64,000 nucleotides of DNA from Arenibacter algicola (GCF_000733925.1 NZ_JPOO01000003.1:806001-870000); one strand, 5' to 3'. Shown: positions 33,471 to 43,705, counted from the stretch's first letter. The notes: generated by a model from the letters alone, not told the origin. A program made the numbers and translations.

Positions 33471-36254
33471 ATGACCACTATAACAGACGTTAATCCCAAG
33501 CATAATATTATAATTAAAGGGGCAAAGCTCCATAATTTAAAGAATATAGACGTTGTAATACCACGGAATAAACTAGTGGTCATTACAGGTCTGTCCGGTT
33601 CGGGAAAATCAAGTCTGGCCTTCGATACCCTTTATGCCGAAGGACAAAGAAGATATGTTGAAAGTCTCTCCTCCTATGCCAGGCAGTTTTTAGGAAAATT
33701 GGACAAGCCCAAAGTGGATTATATTAAAGGTATAGCTCCGGCCATTGCTATTGAACAAAAGGTAAATTCTACCAATCCCAGATCTACCGTGGGAACCACT
33801 ACGGAAATCTATGACTATTTAAAATTAATGTTCGCCCGTATTGGCAGAACCTTTTCCCCTATATCGGGCAATGAGGTTAAAAAGCATACCGTTTCGGACG
33901 TGGTAGAGCATATTAAAACCTTTGGGGAAGGCACAAAATTACTTTTGCTTGCACCTATTAGAATTAGTGCCGATAGGGACCCTTATAAATCGCTTCAACT
34001 GTTTTCCAAGCAGGGATTTGCAAGAATATTGTACAATGGAGAGGTTGTTAGGATAGATGAGGACCTAAAGGATGTAGGCCGGGAATTTGAACTGGTGGTA
34101 GACCGAATTATATATAAAAATGACGAAGATTTTTTTAATAGGTTGGGCAACGCCATTGATACGGCATTTTTTGAAGGAAAGGGCGAATGCATCGTTCAGG
34201 AACTTGCAACGGGCCAAAATACCCATTTCAGCAATAAGTTTGAATTGGACGGAATGCAATTCCTAGAACCCAATGTTCATTTGTTCAGTTTTAACAACCC
34301 ATATGGGGCCTGTCCCAAATGTGAGGGCTATGGGGATGTTATTGGCATAGATGAGAACTTGGTTATTCCCAACACCTCTCTCTCGGTATACGAAAACGCT
34401 ATTTTTCCGTGGCGAGGGGAAAGTATGGGATGGTACAGGGATGAATTGGTGAATGTGGCCTATAAATTTGATTTTCCAATCCATAAACCCTGGTATCAAC
34501 TATCCGATGAACAAAAGCAACTTGTTTGGGATGGAAACAGCTATTTTACCGGTATCCATAAATTCTTTGGAGGCCTGGAAGAAAAGAGCTATAAAATACA
34601 GAACAGGGTAATGCTATCCCGATATCGAGGTAAAACCAAATGCAGTACCTGTAAGGGAAGGCGTCTAAGAAAGGAAACAGACTATGTAAAAGTTTCGGGG
34701 AAATCTATTTCCGACCTTGTGGAATTACCTATAGAAGACCTTATCCGCTTCTTTAAGGCCATTAAACTTAGTTCCAACGACGAGAAAATTGCCAGCAGAT
34801 TACTTAGGGAAATAGAAAGCCGATTGGGGTTTCTATATAATGTAGGACTAAGTTATTTAACATTGAACAGAAAATCCAATTCCCTGTCCGGTGGGGAAAG
34901 TCAACGAATAAATTTGGCAACCTCCTTGGGCAGTAGTTTGGTAGGCTCCATGTATATATTGGACGAACCCAGTATTGGCCTTCACCCAAAAGATACCGAA
35001 AACTTAATAACCGTTCTAAAATCCTTGCGCGACTTGGGCAATACCGTAATTGTGGTGGAACACGATGAGGACATTATGAAGGCGGCAGACGAGGTAATCG
35101 ATATTGGCCCGGAAGCGGGCACGCATGGCGGGGAAGTCGTAGCCCATGGTACCTTGGATGAAATTCTTAAATCCAATTCCCTTACAGCGGCTTACCTAAA
35201 TGGTTCCATGGAAATTGCCATACCAAAAACAAGGAGGCCTTTTAAAAATTACATAGAAATAAAAGGAGCTCGGGAAAATAACCTTAAAAATATTGATGTA
35301 ACTTTTCCTTTGAATGTATTGACCGTCATTACCGGTGTATCGGGCAGTGGCAAAAGTACTTTGGTAAAAAAACTATTATACCCTATAATCCTAAAGGAAC
35401 TCGGCGGCTACGGAGAGAAAGCTGGGCAGTACAGCTCCATGGAAGGTAAATTTCAATCTTTAAAGCACGTAGAATACGTTGACCAAAACCCCATTGGTCG
35501 ATCTTCCAGATCCAACCCTGTTACCTACATTAAGGCTTATGACGATATCCGTAATCTTTTTGCCAACCAGAAATTAAGCAAGCTAAGAGGGTATCAGGCC
35601 AAACATTTTTCTTTTAATGTTGATGGTGGCAGGTGCGAAAAATGCAAAGGTGAGGGCGAGATTACCGTGGAAATGCAATTCATGGCCGATGTACATTTGG
35701 AATGCGAAATCTGTAATGGAAAAAGGTTTAAAAAGGAAGTATTGGAAGTAAAATTTGAGGACGCTAATATAGATCATGTCCTTAATATGACCATTGATGA
35801 TGCCGTAGCTTTCTTTGACAAAAACAATCAATCCAAAATCGTAACCAAACTAAAACCGCTTCAAGATGTTGGGCTAGGCTATGTAACCTTGGGACAGTCT
35901 TCCTCTACCCTTTCGGGTGGCGAAGCACAGCGCATTAAACTGGCCTCATTTTTGGTAAAGGGGAACACCAAGGACAAAGCCCTATTTATTTTTGATGAAC
36001 CCACCACAGGTCTCCATTTCCACGATATCAAAAAATTACTCAAATCGTTTGACGCATTAATTGGCAAAGGACACTCAATAATCGTAATTGAGCACAATAT
36101 AGACTTGATCAAATGCGCCGATTACATCATAGACCTTGGCCCGGACGGAGGCAATAAGGGAGGGCAACTATTGGTGCAGGGAACCCCGGAAATTGTGGTA
36201 AAGAACAAAACTTCCTACACGGCACAATATTTAAAAGAAAAACTGTCCAACTAG
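33471..36254 (+). CDS. uvrA: Excinuclease ABC subunit A
   Basis: Damage-recognition ATPase of nucleotide excision repair, acting with UvrB in the cytosol. The 927 residues contain two ABC modules: Walker A GLSGSGKSSLAFDTLYAEGQ near residue 40 and GVSGSGKSTL near 625, and ABC signatures LSGGESQRINLA and LSGGEAQRIKLA. Zinc-finger Cys pairs are seen at CPKCEGYGD/CSTCKGRR and CEKCKGEGE/CEICNGKRF. Length is normal for UvrA. Single-gene unit with its own promoter. Flavobacteria often carry a second UvrA-like gene, so a paralogue may exist elsewhere. Confidence 0.96.
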   Translation: MTTITDVNPKHNIIIKGAKLHNLKNIDVVIPRNKLVVITGLSGSGKSSLAFDTLYAEGQRRYVESLSSYARQFLGKLDKPKVDYIKGIAPAIAIEQKVNSTNPRSTVGTTTEIYDYLKLMFARIGRTFSPISGNEVKKHTVSDVVEHIKTFGEGTKLLLLAPIRISADRDPYKSLQLFSKQGFARILYNGEVVRIDEDLKDVGREFELVVDRIIYKNDEDFFNRLGNAIDTAFFEGKGECIVQELATGQNTHFSNKFELDGMQFLEPNVHLFSFNNPYGACPKCEGYGDVIGIDENLVIPNTSLSVYENAIFPWRGESMGWYRDELVNVAYKFDFPIHKPWYQLSDEQKQLVWDGNSYFTGIHKFFGGLEEKSYKIQNRVMLSRYRGKTKCSTCKGRRLRKETDYVKVSGKSISDLVELPIEDLIRFFKAIKLSSNDEKIASRLLREIESRLGFLYNVGLSYLTLNRKSNSLSGGESQRINLATSLGSSLVGSMYILDEPSIGLHPKDTENLITVLKSLRDLGNTVIVVEHDEDIMKAADEVIDIGPEAGTHGGEVVAHGTLDEILKSNSLTAAYLNGSMEIAIPKTRRPFKNYIEIKGARENNLKNIDVTFPLNVLTVITGVSGSGKSTLVKKLLYPIILKELGGYGEKAGQYSSMEGKFQSLKHVEYVDQNPIGRSSRSNPVTYIKAYDDIRNLFANQKLSKLRGYQAKHFSFNVDGGRCEKCKGEGEITVEMQFMADVHLECEICNGKRFKKEVLEVKFEDANIDHVLNMTIDDAVAFFDKNNQSKIVTKLKPLQDVGLGYVTLGQSSSTLSGGEAQRIKLASFLVKGNTKDKALFIFDEPTTGLHFHDIKKLLKSFDALIGKGHSIIVIEHNIDLIKCADYIIDLGPDGGNKGGQLLVQGTPEIVVKNKTSYTAQYLKEKLSN

Positions 36255-36341
36255 ATCTAGTCCGTGGTTTTTAGTTTGATTTTTATAGCCCCTTAAATGA
36301 ACTACTTATCCCCCTTGAACCTTGAACTTTCAATATTTTTT

Positions 36342-36546
36342 TGCTGCCCACTGTATACTGATTACTTTTAACAGGTTTTATGTTTCAATACCAAAAATAG
36401 GCCACTGCCCACTGTTTTCTGAATACTGAATACTATTTACTGGTTACTGATAACTAACTACTGATCTCCAGTTTCAGGCTTGATGCTTCCATTTAATTAA
36501 CTCTGCCAATTGCCCACTGGATACTGATAACTGACGACTGATTTCG
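36342..36546. repeat. Degenerate ACTG-rich repeats in the gap between uvrA and the secreted protein gene
   Basis: Three imperfect copies of a unit close to TGCCCACTG-ATACTGAT-ACT start near 36345, 36406 and 36511. Between them are runs of short ACTGA/ACTAC words (for example 36421-36465), and GGCTTGATGCTT/GGCTGATGCTTT recurs at about 36478 and 36554. The region does not code. Such word repeats often flank four-helix-bundle genes in Bacteroidota, so it may be the scar of one. Confidence 0.6.
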
Positions 36547-36737
36547 GGCTATTGGCTGATGCTTTTTGCCCAACAGTTCCTTGTTCATTCAACCTACTTA
36601 TTGCACAAGGCAATAAAACAATAAAATATATTATACTGATTATCAATACGTTAAATTGATATTTAATTTTTTGGCATGCTGTTTGGTATATACAAATTGA
36701 ATGTAAATAGTTGCATTCAAAATTAAAACCTTATATC

Positions 36738-38057
36738 ATGAGAAATTTAATACTCCTTTTTACAGCGCTTATATTAGGTACTTCAGGTTCCAAGGCAGCT
36801 TCAGTGGAAGATAAGGTTGCCACAAGCAATACTTATAGAAATAATAACTCATTTATTTTTGTTGAAAATGGCATCACATTTTCAGTTTATCCTGATGGGG
36901 AGTTCGATTTCTATATTGACAATAGAGGTGGCGTAAATGCCAATGTAAATTTTGGACATACCAATATTACTTTTAATTCAGGTTACGATTACAACCCATA
37001 TGTACAGTATGACGATTACGGTGCAGTTATACAAGTTGAGAATGTTCCCATCTACTATGACTACTACGGTAGGGTAACCCAAATTGGGGATGTAGATATC
37101 AACTATAATAGTGGTAGGGTATCCAGAGTTGGTGGTCTTTATGTATACTATAATAACCGTGGACTTTACAGCCATCATAGGGGATTCATCAATATCTACA
37201 ACAGACATTATGTGTACAGCCCTTTCCACAGCTATTTTGTAAGACCGGCCATAGGCTTTGGTCTGGTATTCGGCAGCCCATACAGAAGATATTACGAACC
37301 TGTGAGATACACCTATTATAGACCATATCATCACAATTACAGGAAAGCATATGCTAAAATAGGCCACCATTACAAATACAATAAAGGGCATCACCATAAG
37401 AGAAGTACCATTTACAGAAACGACAAAAGAGTTGCCGTTAGGGATAATGGTTACAGAAACAACAGTAACCTGCGATCCAACCGTTCTGTAACAAGTAGAA
37501 ATGATGGTTATAGAAATAGCAATACTGTTTCTAGAAGTACAACATCCAGAAGCAACAATGTTAATGGCAGAGACAATAATGTTTCAAGATCTACCACTCA
37601 ACGTAGCAATGGAAACGCTACCGTAAAGAGAAGTACCACAGTAAGGAGCAGTTCTCCCAGTTCTAGAAATGACAAATCGGTTTCCAGAAGTTCTTCGATT
37701 CGCCAAAATGATAAGGGTAATGTTCAAAGAACCGTAAATAGAACAACCACTACAAGGAGTAGTAATGGCAGCGGAAGTTCTGTAACAAGGAGCAAAACAG
37801 TGGTATCCAGACCTTCCGGTAATACCAGGACAACGGTAAAAAAGGAAGTGAACAGAAGTCCAAGAAATACTTCGATAAGTAGAAGTTCTTCAAGTAGAAG
37901 TAATAGTGGTTCATCTGTAAGGAATACTACTGTAAAACGACCAAATATACAGTCAAAAAGCAGTGTAAAAAGAACGGTGGCAAGATCCTCCAATAGTGGT
38001 AGTGCAAGAAAAATTTCAACAGCTTCCACAAGAGGAAGAAGTTCTAGAAGTAATTAA
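36738..38057 (+). CDS. Secreted, highly basic, low-complexity protein
   Basis: A 439-residue protein with a signal peptide (LILLFTALILGTSGSKA). After it comes a conserved-looking part (ENGITFSVYPDGEFDFYIDN), then a Tyr/Gly/His-rich stretch (for example VRYTYYRPYHHNYRK near residue 205), and from about residue 230 a long Ser/Arg/Asn/Thr tail built on RS(T/S)(T/S) words. The tail has almost no acidic residues, so the protein is very basic and probably disordered there. It could bind DNA, polysaccharide or the cell surface outside the cell. No known family named. The start at 36738 is chosen because the signal peptide begins there. Confidence 0.72.
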   Translation: MRNLILLFTALILGTSGSKAASVEDKVATSNTYRNNNSFIFVENGITFSVYPDGEFDFYIDNRGGVNANVNFGHTNITFNSGYDYNPYVQYDDYGAVIQVENVPIYYDYYGRVTQIGDVDINYNSGRVSRVGGLYVYYNNRGLYSHHRGFINIYNRHYVYSPFHSYFVRPAIGFGLVFGSPYRRYYEPVRYTYYRPYHHNYRKAYAKIGHHYKYNKGHHHKRSTIYRNDKRVAVRDNGYRNNSNLRSNRSVTSRNDGYRNSNTVSRSTTSRSNNVNGRDNNVSRSTTQRSNGNATVKRSTTVRSSSPSSRNDKSVSRSSSIRQNDKGNVQRTVNRTTTTRSSNGSGSSVTRSKTVVSRPSGNTRTTVKKEVNRSPRNTSISRSSSSRSNSGSSVRNTTVKRPNIQSKSSVKRTVARSSNSGSARKISTASTRGRSSRSN

Positions 38058-38085
38058 AAATAGTTTTTAGGTTGGTTAGTTGTTT

Positions 38086-38119
38086 AGCCCCGTAGCGAAT
38101 TCGTTCCTGCGGGGTTTTA
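38086..38119. terminator. Terminator between convergent genes
   Basis: CCCCG/CGGGG stem (38088-38092 with 38110-38114) with an inner AGCGAA/TTCGTT arm, followed by TTTTA. Confidence 0.75.
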
Positions 38120-38224
38120 CTTTATAAAGGAGTTTTGAATGCTCCCAATCTCATAAGTCTGAATGTTAACCACAACTTCCTGTCCAATGAATAAAGTATC
38201 TGTGCCGGGACAACTGACTCTCAC

Positions 38225-39694
38225 CTATTTTCTACCGCCCAACTTTCCCAAATAAAATGAGATGGCCCCAGATACATCTGAGGATATTTTAAAGCGATAT
38301 AAAACAAAAATATAACAAAGCAGAATTAGAAAACTCTTTAGGGCAATGTTGAGCACAGGGTGGAAAGGAAAGGATACAAAGTAAAAAATGGTCGATAATG
38401 CCAACAGAAGAAATATAACCTTAAAGGTCTCCTTTGTTATGGGTTGAATACCAAACTTCCATTTAACGAACCCCAATTTTATAGAATTGTAAATAAAAAA
38501 AGCCATAAAACTAGCTATGGCCGCACCATCCAAACCATATTTAGGAATCAACCATAGGTTCAACAAAATGGTGAGAATGGCCAAGGCAACCCCCATAAGG
38601 AGCAACGCCCTATAAAAATCCGAATTGTACATTATAGCATTGTTATTGCCCAACAAGGCATCATAAACTCTGGCAAACCCAATAATGAAAACAATTACAT
38701 ACCCACTACGATAGGATTCGGGCAACAAATTGTAGAGGTCATTTAGATTTAAAACAATCAAAATAAAGATGAGCCCGGATACTATAAATAAGGTGAGCGA
38801 GCTCTTTTGATATAATGTTTTAAGAGCCGTGATATCCTTTTTATGAAGTATTTCCGCAGTTAAGGGATAGGTAATGTTGTGCATGGACCTGGATGGAACG
38901 GCAATGACGGTTGCAATATACCCGGCAACACTGTAATAGGCTACATTTTTAATTTCTATAAATTGATTGATCATTACCTTGTCTACCTCTAACAAAACTA
39001 TTGCGGCAGATCCACCCAAAATAATCAGGGTACTATAAGTAAGAATTTCGCGGGTGTTGGCAGGAAAACTAAAATTCAGCTTTAAACGAAGCGATCTTAA
39101 GGCATAGGCCTGCATTATAAGGGTTCTAAGGATATACATCCCAACCATGGCATTGAGAAACGTAAGTACGGAAATCACGTCCCAATAAACCATTAAAAGT
39201 AGCACTGATATCACTATTCTGCTAAATACCTCCTTCATGAAATTCCCAAAAACCGACTTCATCTGCACCTTGGCCCAAGCATAAAACACCTCAAAATAGG
39301 CCATTGCCACACCAATAATGAAAATATGCCACACATACCCCTTTACTATTGGGTTCTCCTTGGATAAAAAATTACCAATGGTCTCATTGGCCAAGTAGGA
39401 AATAGCCCCAATAGGTACAATAAGTATTAGCGGTAAGAATACCATTAGGGTCAAAAAACCATCCTTCCCATTGCGTTCCTGAAAACCTGAATAATACTTG
39501 ACCAAGGTATTTGGAATCCCAAATGCCAATATCGGCATTAAAACGGAAGATGCTGACAGTATTACATTGACCAAGCCAAAATATTCATCCGATAAAAACC
39601 GTGTATATAGAAAAAGGAGGTTCAATGCCCCTATGGCAAAGCCACTATAGGTAATCAAAGTATTGTTCAATGATTGTTTTAAGACTATTCCCAT
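38225..39694 (-). CDS. Polysaccharide flippase (oligosaccharide transporter, Wzx/MATE type)
   Basis: A 489-residue inner-membrane protein with some 12-14 hydrophobic helices, starting with TYSGFAIGALNLLFLYTRFL, typical of the MOP exporter superfamily that flips lipid-linked glycans. It overlaps the glycosyltransferase gene by ten bases and lies last in the DUF4834-YfhO-GT4-flippase operon, all on the minus strand. Likely role: moving a lipid-linked surface polysaccharide unit, built in part by the neighbouring transferase, across the membrane. Which glycan is not known. Confidence 0.88.
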   Translation of the reverse strand: MGIVLKQSLNNTLITYSGFAIGALNLLFLYTRFLSDEYFGLVNVILSASSVLMPILAFGIPNTLVKYYSGFQERNGKDGFLTLMVFLPLILIVPIGAISYLANETIGNFLSKENPIVKGYVWHIFIIGVAMAYFEVFYAWAKVQMKSVFGNFMKEVFSRIVISVLLLMVYWDVISVLTFLNAMVGMYILRTLIMQAYALRSLRLKLNFSFPANTREILTYSTLIILGGSAAIVLLEVDKVMINQFIEIKNVAYYSVAGYIATVIAVPSRSMHNITYPLTAEILHKKDITALKTLYQKSSLTLFIVSGLIFILIVLNLNDLYNLLPESYRSGYVIVFIIGFARVYDALLGNNNAIMYNSDFYRALLLMGVALAILTILLNLWLIPKYGLDGAAIASFMAFFIYNSIKLGFVKWKFGIQPITKETFKVIFLLLALSTIFYFVSFPFHPVLNIALKSFLILLCYIFVLYRFKISSDVSGAISFYLGKLGGRK

Positions 39695-40965
39695 GCTAAA
39701 TACTTGGACAGCTTTGCCGTTAATTCCCTTCTGTGATATTGGTCTACCTCTGCCAAAGGCAAAGTCAATTGCTCTTTTTTATATTCTTGAAACCATTGCA
39801 GCAGCGTACTTTTCAATTCATCCAACTGTGGATACGTATAGGTCTTACCTGTATTGGATTTGGCAATAAGTTCCCCGACTTCCCAATTGGTTGGGCCTAT
39901 ACCCAAGATAGGTCTTTTGGACGCCATATACTCAAATACTTTTCCCGGAATAATACCCTGGGTCTCTTCAGAATCTATCTCTATCAACAACAGCACTTGG
40001 GACTTTTTTTGATATTGTAAAGCCTCATCGTGCGAAATATAGCCCAATAATTTGGTATAGGATTGAAGACCATAAAAATAAATACTTTCCAAAACATCCG
40101 AACTAATAACGCCTGCCAATTGCAATTTGAAACATTTTTTGAAATCGGGGTATTCCTGAATTAATTCTGATAGCGCTTTCCAAAGATTCAGGGGGTTTCT
40201 CCCCGTAAGCAGGGATCCAATATGGGAAATGGTAAAATCAACATCCAAAGCCACGGAAATGCCAAGGCTTGTATCATAACCATTGGTAATAACAGTAATC
40301 GGTTTTTGGGTTATATGGGAAAACTCCAGTCTTGTGGTATTGCTGGTCACAATTATTTTGTCGGCCTCATTCAGTACCAAGTGCTCCAGCTTTTTGTGCT
40401 TGGCTTGGGAAGCATTGGTCAGTTTCAATTTTTTATGATAGCCGATCGAGGTCCAGGGATCCCGAAAATCCGTTATCCACCTAATTTTAGTGCGTTTCTT
40501 TAGTTCAAGGCCAATAAGATGCAAGCTATGTGGGGGTCCTGTAGTTATAACGGTTCCTATGTTTTCCAATTTAATGACATCGTGTAAAAAATCAACCGAA
40601 GGTTTTATCCAAAATTTTCTGGCATCGGGAATAAACAGATTTCCCCGTATCCATAACAACATTTTTTCTACAACAGATTGATTTTTGGAATTGATTATTC
40701 CAGCGCTTATCTTTTTGGTCTTTTTTTTGGAAAATATTCGGGCAAAGCCATAGGGTTCATATATGGGCTTTTTATATACTTTTATTCCTGCCGGTATTTC
40801 ACCCGTTAAAGATGCGTCAATTATAGGATAATTGGGGTTTTCCGGAATATATACAGTGGGTTCTATTTCAAAATCCCTGAGGTATTTCACAAATTTCAAC
40901 CATCGCTGTACTCCAGGTCCACCTGCCGGAGGCCAATAATAAGTGATGATGAGTACCTTCTGCAT
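39685..40965 (-). CDS. Family-4 glycosyltransferase
   Basis: A 426-residue GT-B-fold transferase. N-terminal YYWPPAGGPGVQRWLKF is the acceptor-side loop common in GT4 enzymes, and the C-terminal donor site shows the region KVFEYMASKRPILGIGP with the Glu used for nucleotide-sugar binding. It is cytosolic or peripherally membrane-bound. Its start overlaps the YfhO stop by one base and its end overlaps the flippase start, so the three are translated together. Probable job: adding a sugar to a lipid-linked surface glycan. Confidence 0.9.
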   Translation of the reverse strand: MQKVLIITYYWPPAGGPGVQRWLKFVKYLRDFEIEPTVYIPENPNYPIIDASLTGEIPAGIKVYKKPIYEPYGFARIFSKKKTKKISAGIINSKNQSVVEKMLLWIRGNLFIPDARKFWIKPSVDFLHDVIKLENIGTVITTGPPHSLHLIGLELKKRTKIRWITDFRDPWTSIGYHKKLKLTNASQAKHKKLEHLVLNEADKIIVTSNTTRLEFSHITQKPITVITNGYDTSLGISVALDVDFTISHIGSLLTGRNPLNLWKALSELIQEYPDFKKCFKLQLAGVISSDVLESIYFYGLQSYTKLLGYISHDEALQYQKKSQVLLLIEIDSEETQGIIPGKVFEYMASKRPILGIGPTNWEVGELIAKSNTGKTYTYPQLDELKSTLLQWFQEYKKEQLTLPLAEVDQYHRRELTAKLSKYLAWE

Positions 40966-43400
40966 TAAGCCGTTGGTTTTTTCCTAGAGGCCCAAAAAGC
41001 ATGGCCAATTCCAAAAAAGAACACCAAGACCAAGATTATGGAGCTTGCCATAGTTATGTTGCCTCCAACCTTAATAAGGCTTGGCTCAAACTTAAACTCA
41101 ATTTTATGATTTCCTGCAGGTACCTCCAAGGCCCTCAACACATAATTCACTTCAAAATGTTCCTTTAGATTACCATCAATATAGGCGTTCCAACCATGTG
41201 GATAGTACATTTCGGAAAATACGGCAATTCCAGGATTGGTATTATTGGAACTGTAGGTTAAATGGTTAGGTTTGTATTCAACCAACTTTATGGAAGCTGT
41301 AGAATCTGTCCTAAAATTAAGATCTTTTATATTTTCAAACTTCGATTTATTAAAAACCGCCTTATGCTTTAAATCCAAGGTATTCAATGCCATTATTTCG
41401 TCATTGGCATTAAACACAGGCACCAACTCGTCAATAAACCATGCATTGCCATTAGCATCAGGATTTAATGCGGGATAGGTCCTACCCTCTTCATCCTGCT
41501 GCACCACATATTTAACGTTCAACATACTCAAAACCCTAACGTTATTCTTGGAAATATGAAAATCGAACAATTCCTGGATCCCCGCTGGTTTAGCAGCATG
41601 ATACCCCCAAATAGATTGATGGAAATAAGCCGTACGGCCTCCCCCGCCAATTTCCGATGGATCGTATACCCTAAAAACAGTAGTGTCCTGAGCTATCTGT
41701 CGGTCCATATCAGTTTCCTGAAAAGGTTCCAGCATTCTTCTTTGGGCCACAAAATCGTCTTCATTTACATAGCGCTTTGCAACCCCTATCAAATCGAACA
41801 TTACCAGTACCCCCAATAGAACAATCACCAAATTTTGCTTGAATTTATTTTTCAAATAAAACCAAATAACCAAGGCTGCCAAGGCTACAAAGATCAGTGA
41901 CCTTAAAATATCTGTATTGTAAACGGCCTTACGATCCGCAACAATCAAGGAAACAATATCATCACCATAATACTGGCGATAGGTTTCATCGCTCTGTCCA
42001 GTAAAGCTGAACATTCCCTTCACCAGAAAAAGAAGCACTCCGATTCCCAAAGTAATGAATAGGGTTAATTTTAAATCCTTTAGTTTCTTGGAAGTATCCT
42101 CTTTGGGGTCAAAAAGTTGTACCAAAGCGAGGATGGCCAAAACAGGAACACAGAGTTCCAGAATTACCTGAATGGATGACACCGCCCTAAATTTATTGTA
42201 CAACGGAAAATAATCGATCATTACATCCGTAAGGAGGCCAAAATTTTTGCCCCATGAAAGAAGGAGGGCCATTATAGTACCTCCCAAAAGCCACCATTTT
42301 GCTTTTCCCTTTACCAAAAATAGCCCTAGGACAAAGAGAAAAAACACCACGGCCCCAATATAGGCAGGGGCGGCAACAATAGGCTGGTCTCCCCAGTAAA
42401 GTGGCAAGGAACTGGTGAAATCCAATGCTTTGGTCCTGGATATACCATTCTCGGTCAAAAAGGTATAGGTCTTGGAATCGGCCCCAAGATCCTCGCCACC
42501 GGAACCGCCGAAAAGTCTTGGAACAAATAAATTCAAGGATTCTACAATCCCGTAACTATATTGGGTAATATATTCCCGATCCAGACCGGTACCACTTTCT
42601 TTAGGCTCTCCGTTGGCCGTAATGGTAAGGTCCGATTTTCCTCTTGTACTCCAATCCGCATATTCCTTGGTAGCCATTAGACTAGTGGCATTTGCTGCTA
42701 TTCCCAGAAACACCGCCAAAATTAGGATTCCGACCGATATACCAAAATGCTTCAATTTCTTTTTCTTTATGGCATCCACTAGATATACAACCCCAAGAAT
42801 AAGTATGAGTAACATAAAATAGTAGGTCATTTGGTAATGGTTGGCCCCCACTTCCAAGGCCATGGCAATAGCCGTTAGTAGGAACCCCCAAAGGTATTTC
42901 TTCCTAAAAACCAAAATAATCCCCCCCAAGAGCATTGGCATATAACCAATGGCATGTGCCTTTGCATTGTGACCTACCCCCAAAATAATGATCATATAGG
43001 TAGAAAAACCAAAGGCCAGTGCACCCAATACCGCCAACTTGTAATCTACCTTGAGACAGGATAACAAGATATAAAACCCGATAAGATATATAAAAAGATA
43101 ATCTGCTGGCCTAGGTAAAAACCGGATAATCCGATCCAACTTTTTCACATAATCATGAGGATAATAAGCTCCCAATTGATAAGTGGGCATTCCGCCGAAG
43201 GCGCCATTGGTCCAGTACGGCTCCTCCCCTGTTTTCTTCCTAAAATCGTTTTGTTCCTTGGCCATTCCCGTAAATTGAACAATATCCGATTGCTCAATTA
43301 CCTTCCCCTGAAGTACGGGATGGAAATAGGCCAATGCTACAATTACAAAAAATACGGTTACAAAAAAATGGATAAAAAAGGCACTTAGACCGTTTCTCAT
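40965..43400 (-). CDS. YfhO-family membrane protein (putative glycosyltransferase)
   Basis: A large integral membrane protein (811 residues from the ATG at 43400) with about a dozen hydrophobic helices and a long soluble C-terminal domain before a last helix. The N-terminal QSDIVQFTGM and the C-terminal segment with YPHGWNAYIDG are characteristic of the Bacteroidota YfhO family. YfhO in Gram-positive bacteria is a GT-C type transferase that glycosylates wall or lipoteichoic polymers using undecaprenyl-linked sugars. In this operon it would act on the outer face on the same glycan as the GT4 and flippase. An in-frame TTG at 43436 is less likely because it overlaps the gene before it. Confidence 0.85.
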   Translation of the reverse strand: MRNGLSAFFIHFFVTVFFVIVALAYFHPVLQGKVIEQSDIVQFTGMAKEQNDFRKKTGEEPYWTNGAFGGMPTYQLGAYYPHDYVKKLDRIIRFLPRPADYLFIYLIGFYILLSCLKVDYKLAVLGALAFGFSTYMIIILGVGHNAKAHAIGYMPMLLGGIILVFRKKYLWGFLLTAIAMALEVGANHYQMTYYFMLLILILGVVYLVDAIKKKKLKHFGISVGILILAVFLGIAANATSLMATKEYADWSTRGKSDLTITANGEPKESGTGLDREYITQYSYGIVESLNLFVPRLFGGSGGEDLGADSKTYTFLTENGISRTKALDFTSSLPLYWGDQPIVAAPAYIGAVVFFLFVLGLFLVKGKAKWWLLGGTIMALLLSWGKNFGLLTDVMIDYFPLYNKFRAVSSIQVILELCVPVLAILALVQLFDPKEDTSKKLKDLKLTLFITLGIGVLLFLVKGMFSFTGQSDETYRQYYGDDIVSLIVADRKAVYNTDILRSLIFVALAALVIWFYLKNKFKQNLVIVLLGVLVMFDLIGVAKRYVNEDDFVAQRRMLEPFQETDMDRQIAQDTTVFRVYDPSEIGGGGRTAYFHQSIWGYHAAKPAGIQELFDFHISKNNVRVLSMLNVKYVVQQDEEGRTYPALNPDANGNAWFIDELVPVFNANDEIMALNTLDLKHKAVFNKSKFENIKDLNFRTDSTASIKLVEYKPNHLTYSSNNTNPGIAVFSEMYYPHGWNAYIDGNLKEHFEVNYVLRALEVPAGNHKIEFKFEPSLIKVGGNITMASSIILVLVFFFGIGHAFWASRKKPTA

Positions 43401-43419
43401 GTTTGGTTGTGGTAAATGG

Positions 43420-43683
43420 TTATTCAATTTCCTCAAAATCTATGTATTCTCCAACATTTTTTGAGCTGTTCTTTTTCTTGGTCGTTTTTTTATCAATTAT
43501 AACGTCGCCAATTTGCTCTTCCTCCTGTGGTTGCTGACCTGCAAAACCTTCAAACTGTTCCTTAAAATGTTCCTCGGTCTTTTTTGCGGCATACCTAAAC
43601 AGTTTAGGAGCAAACCATTTCGCCAGAATTTTAAGCAAATAGTATACTAAGAGTACAATTAGTATCGTTTTTAAAAAACCCAT
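43420..43683 (-). CDS. DUF4834 family small membrane protein
   Basis: An 87-residue protein with one N-terminal hydrophobic helix (GFLKTILIVLLVYYLLKIL) and a charged cytosolic tail ending in EYIDFEEIE, the form of flavobacterial DUF4834 proteins. Function unknown. It starts the operon that continues with YfhO, GT4 and the flippase. A -7 box (TACTTTTG, minus strand) lies at 43706-43713, 22 bp before the start. Confidence 0.82.
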   Translation of the reverse strand: MGFLKTILIVLLVYYLLKILAKWFAPKLFRYAAKKTEEHFKEQFEGFAGQQPQEEEQIGDVIIDKKTTKKKNSSKNVGEYIDFEEIE

Positions 43684-43705
43684 AATTAGTTGACAAATTT
43701 TATAT

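Noticed and set aside
36250..36261. Palindrome ACTAGATCTAGT at the uvrA stop
   Set aside because: Short, overlaps the stop codon, has no T tract; likely chance.
36421..36545. Possible CRISPR array from recurring ACTG words
   Set aside because: Repeats are imperfect and of unequal spacing, with no constant spacer length and no cas gene in the window.
37437..38040. Long minus-strand hydrophobic ORF opposite the Arg/Ser-rich gene
   Set aside because: It is the mirror of the low-complexity serine/arginine codons and has no start signal; poly-Leu composition is an artefact.
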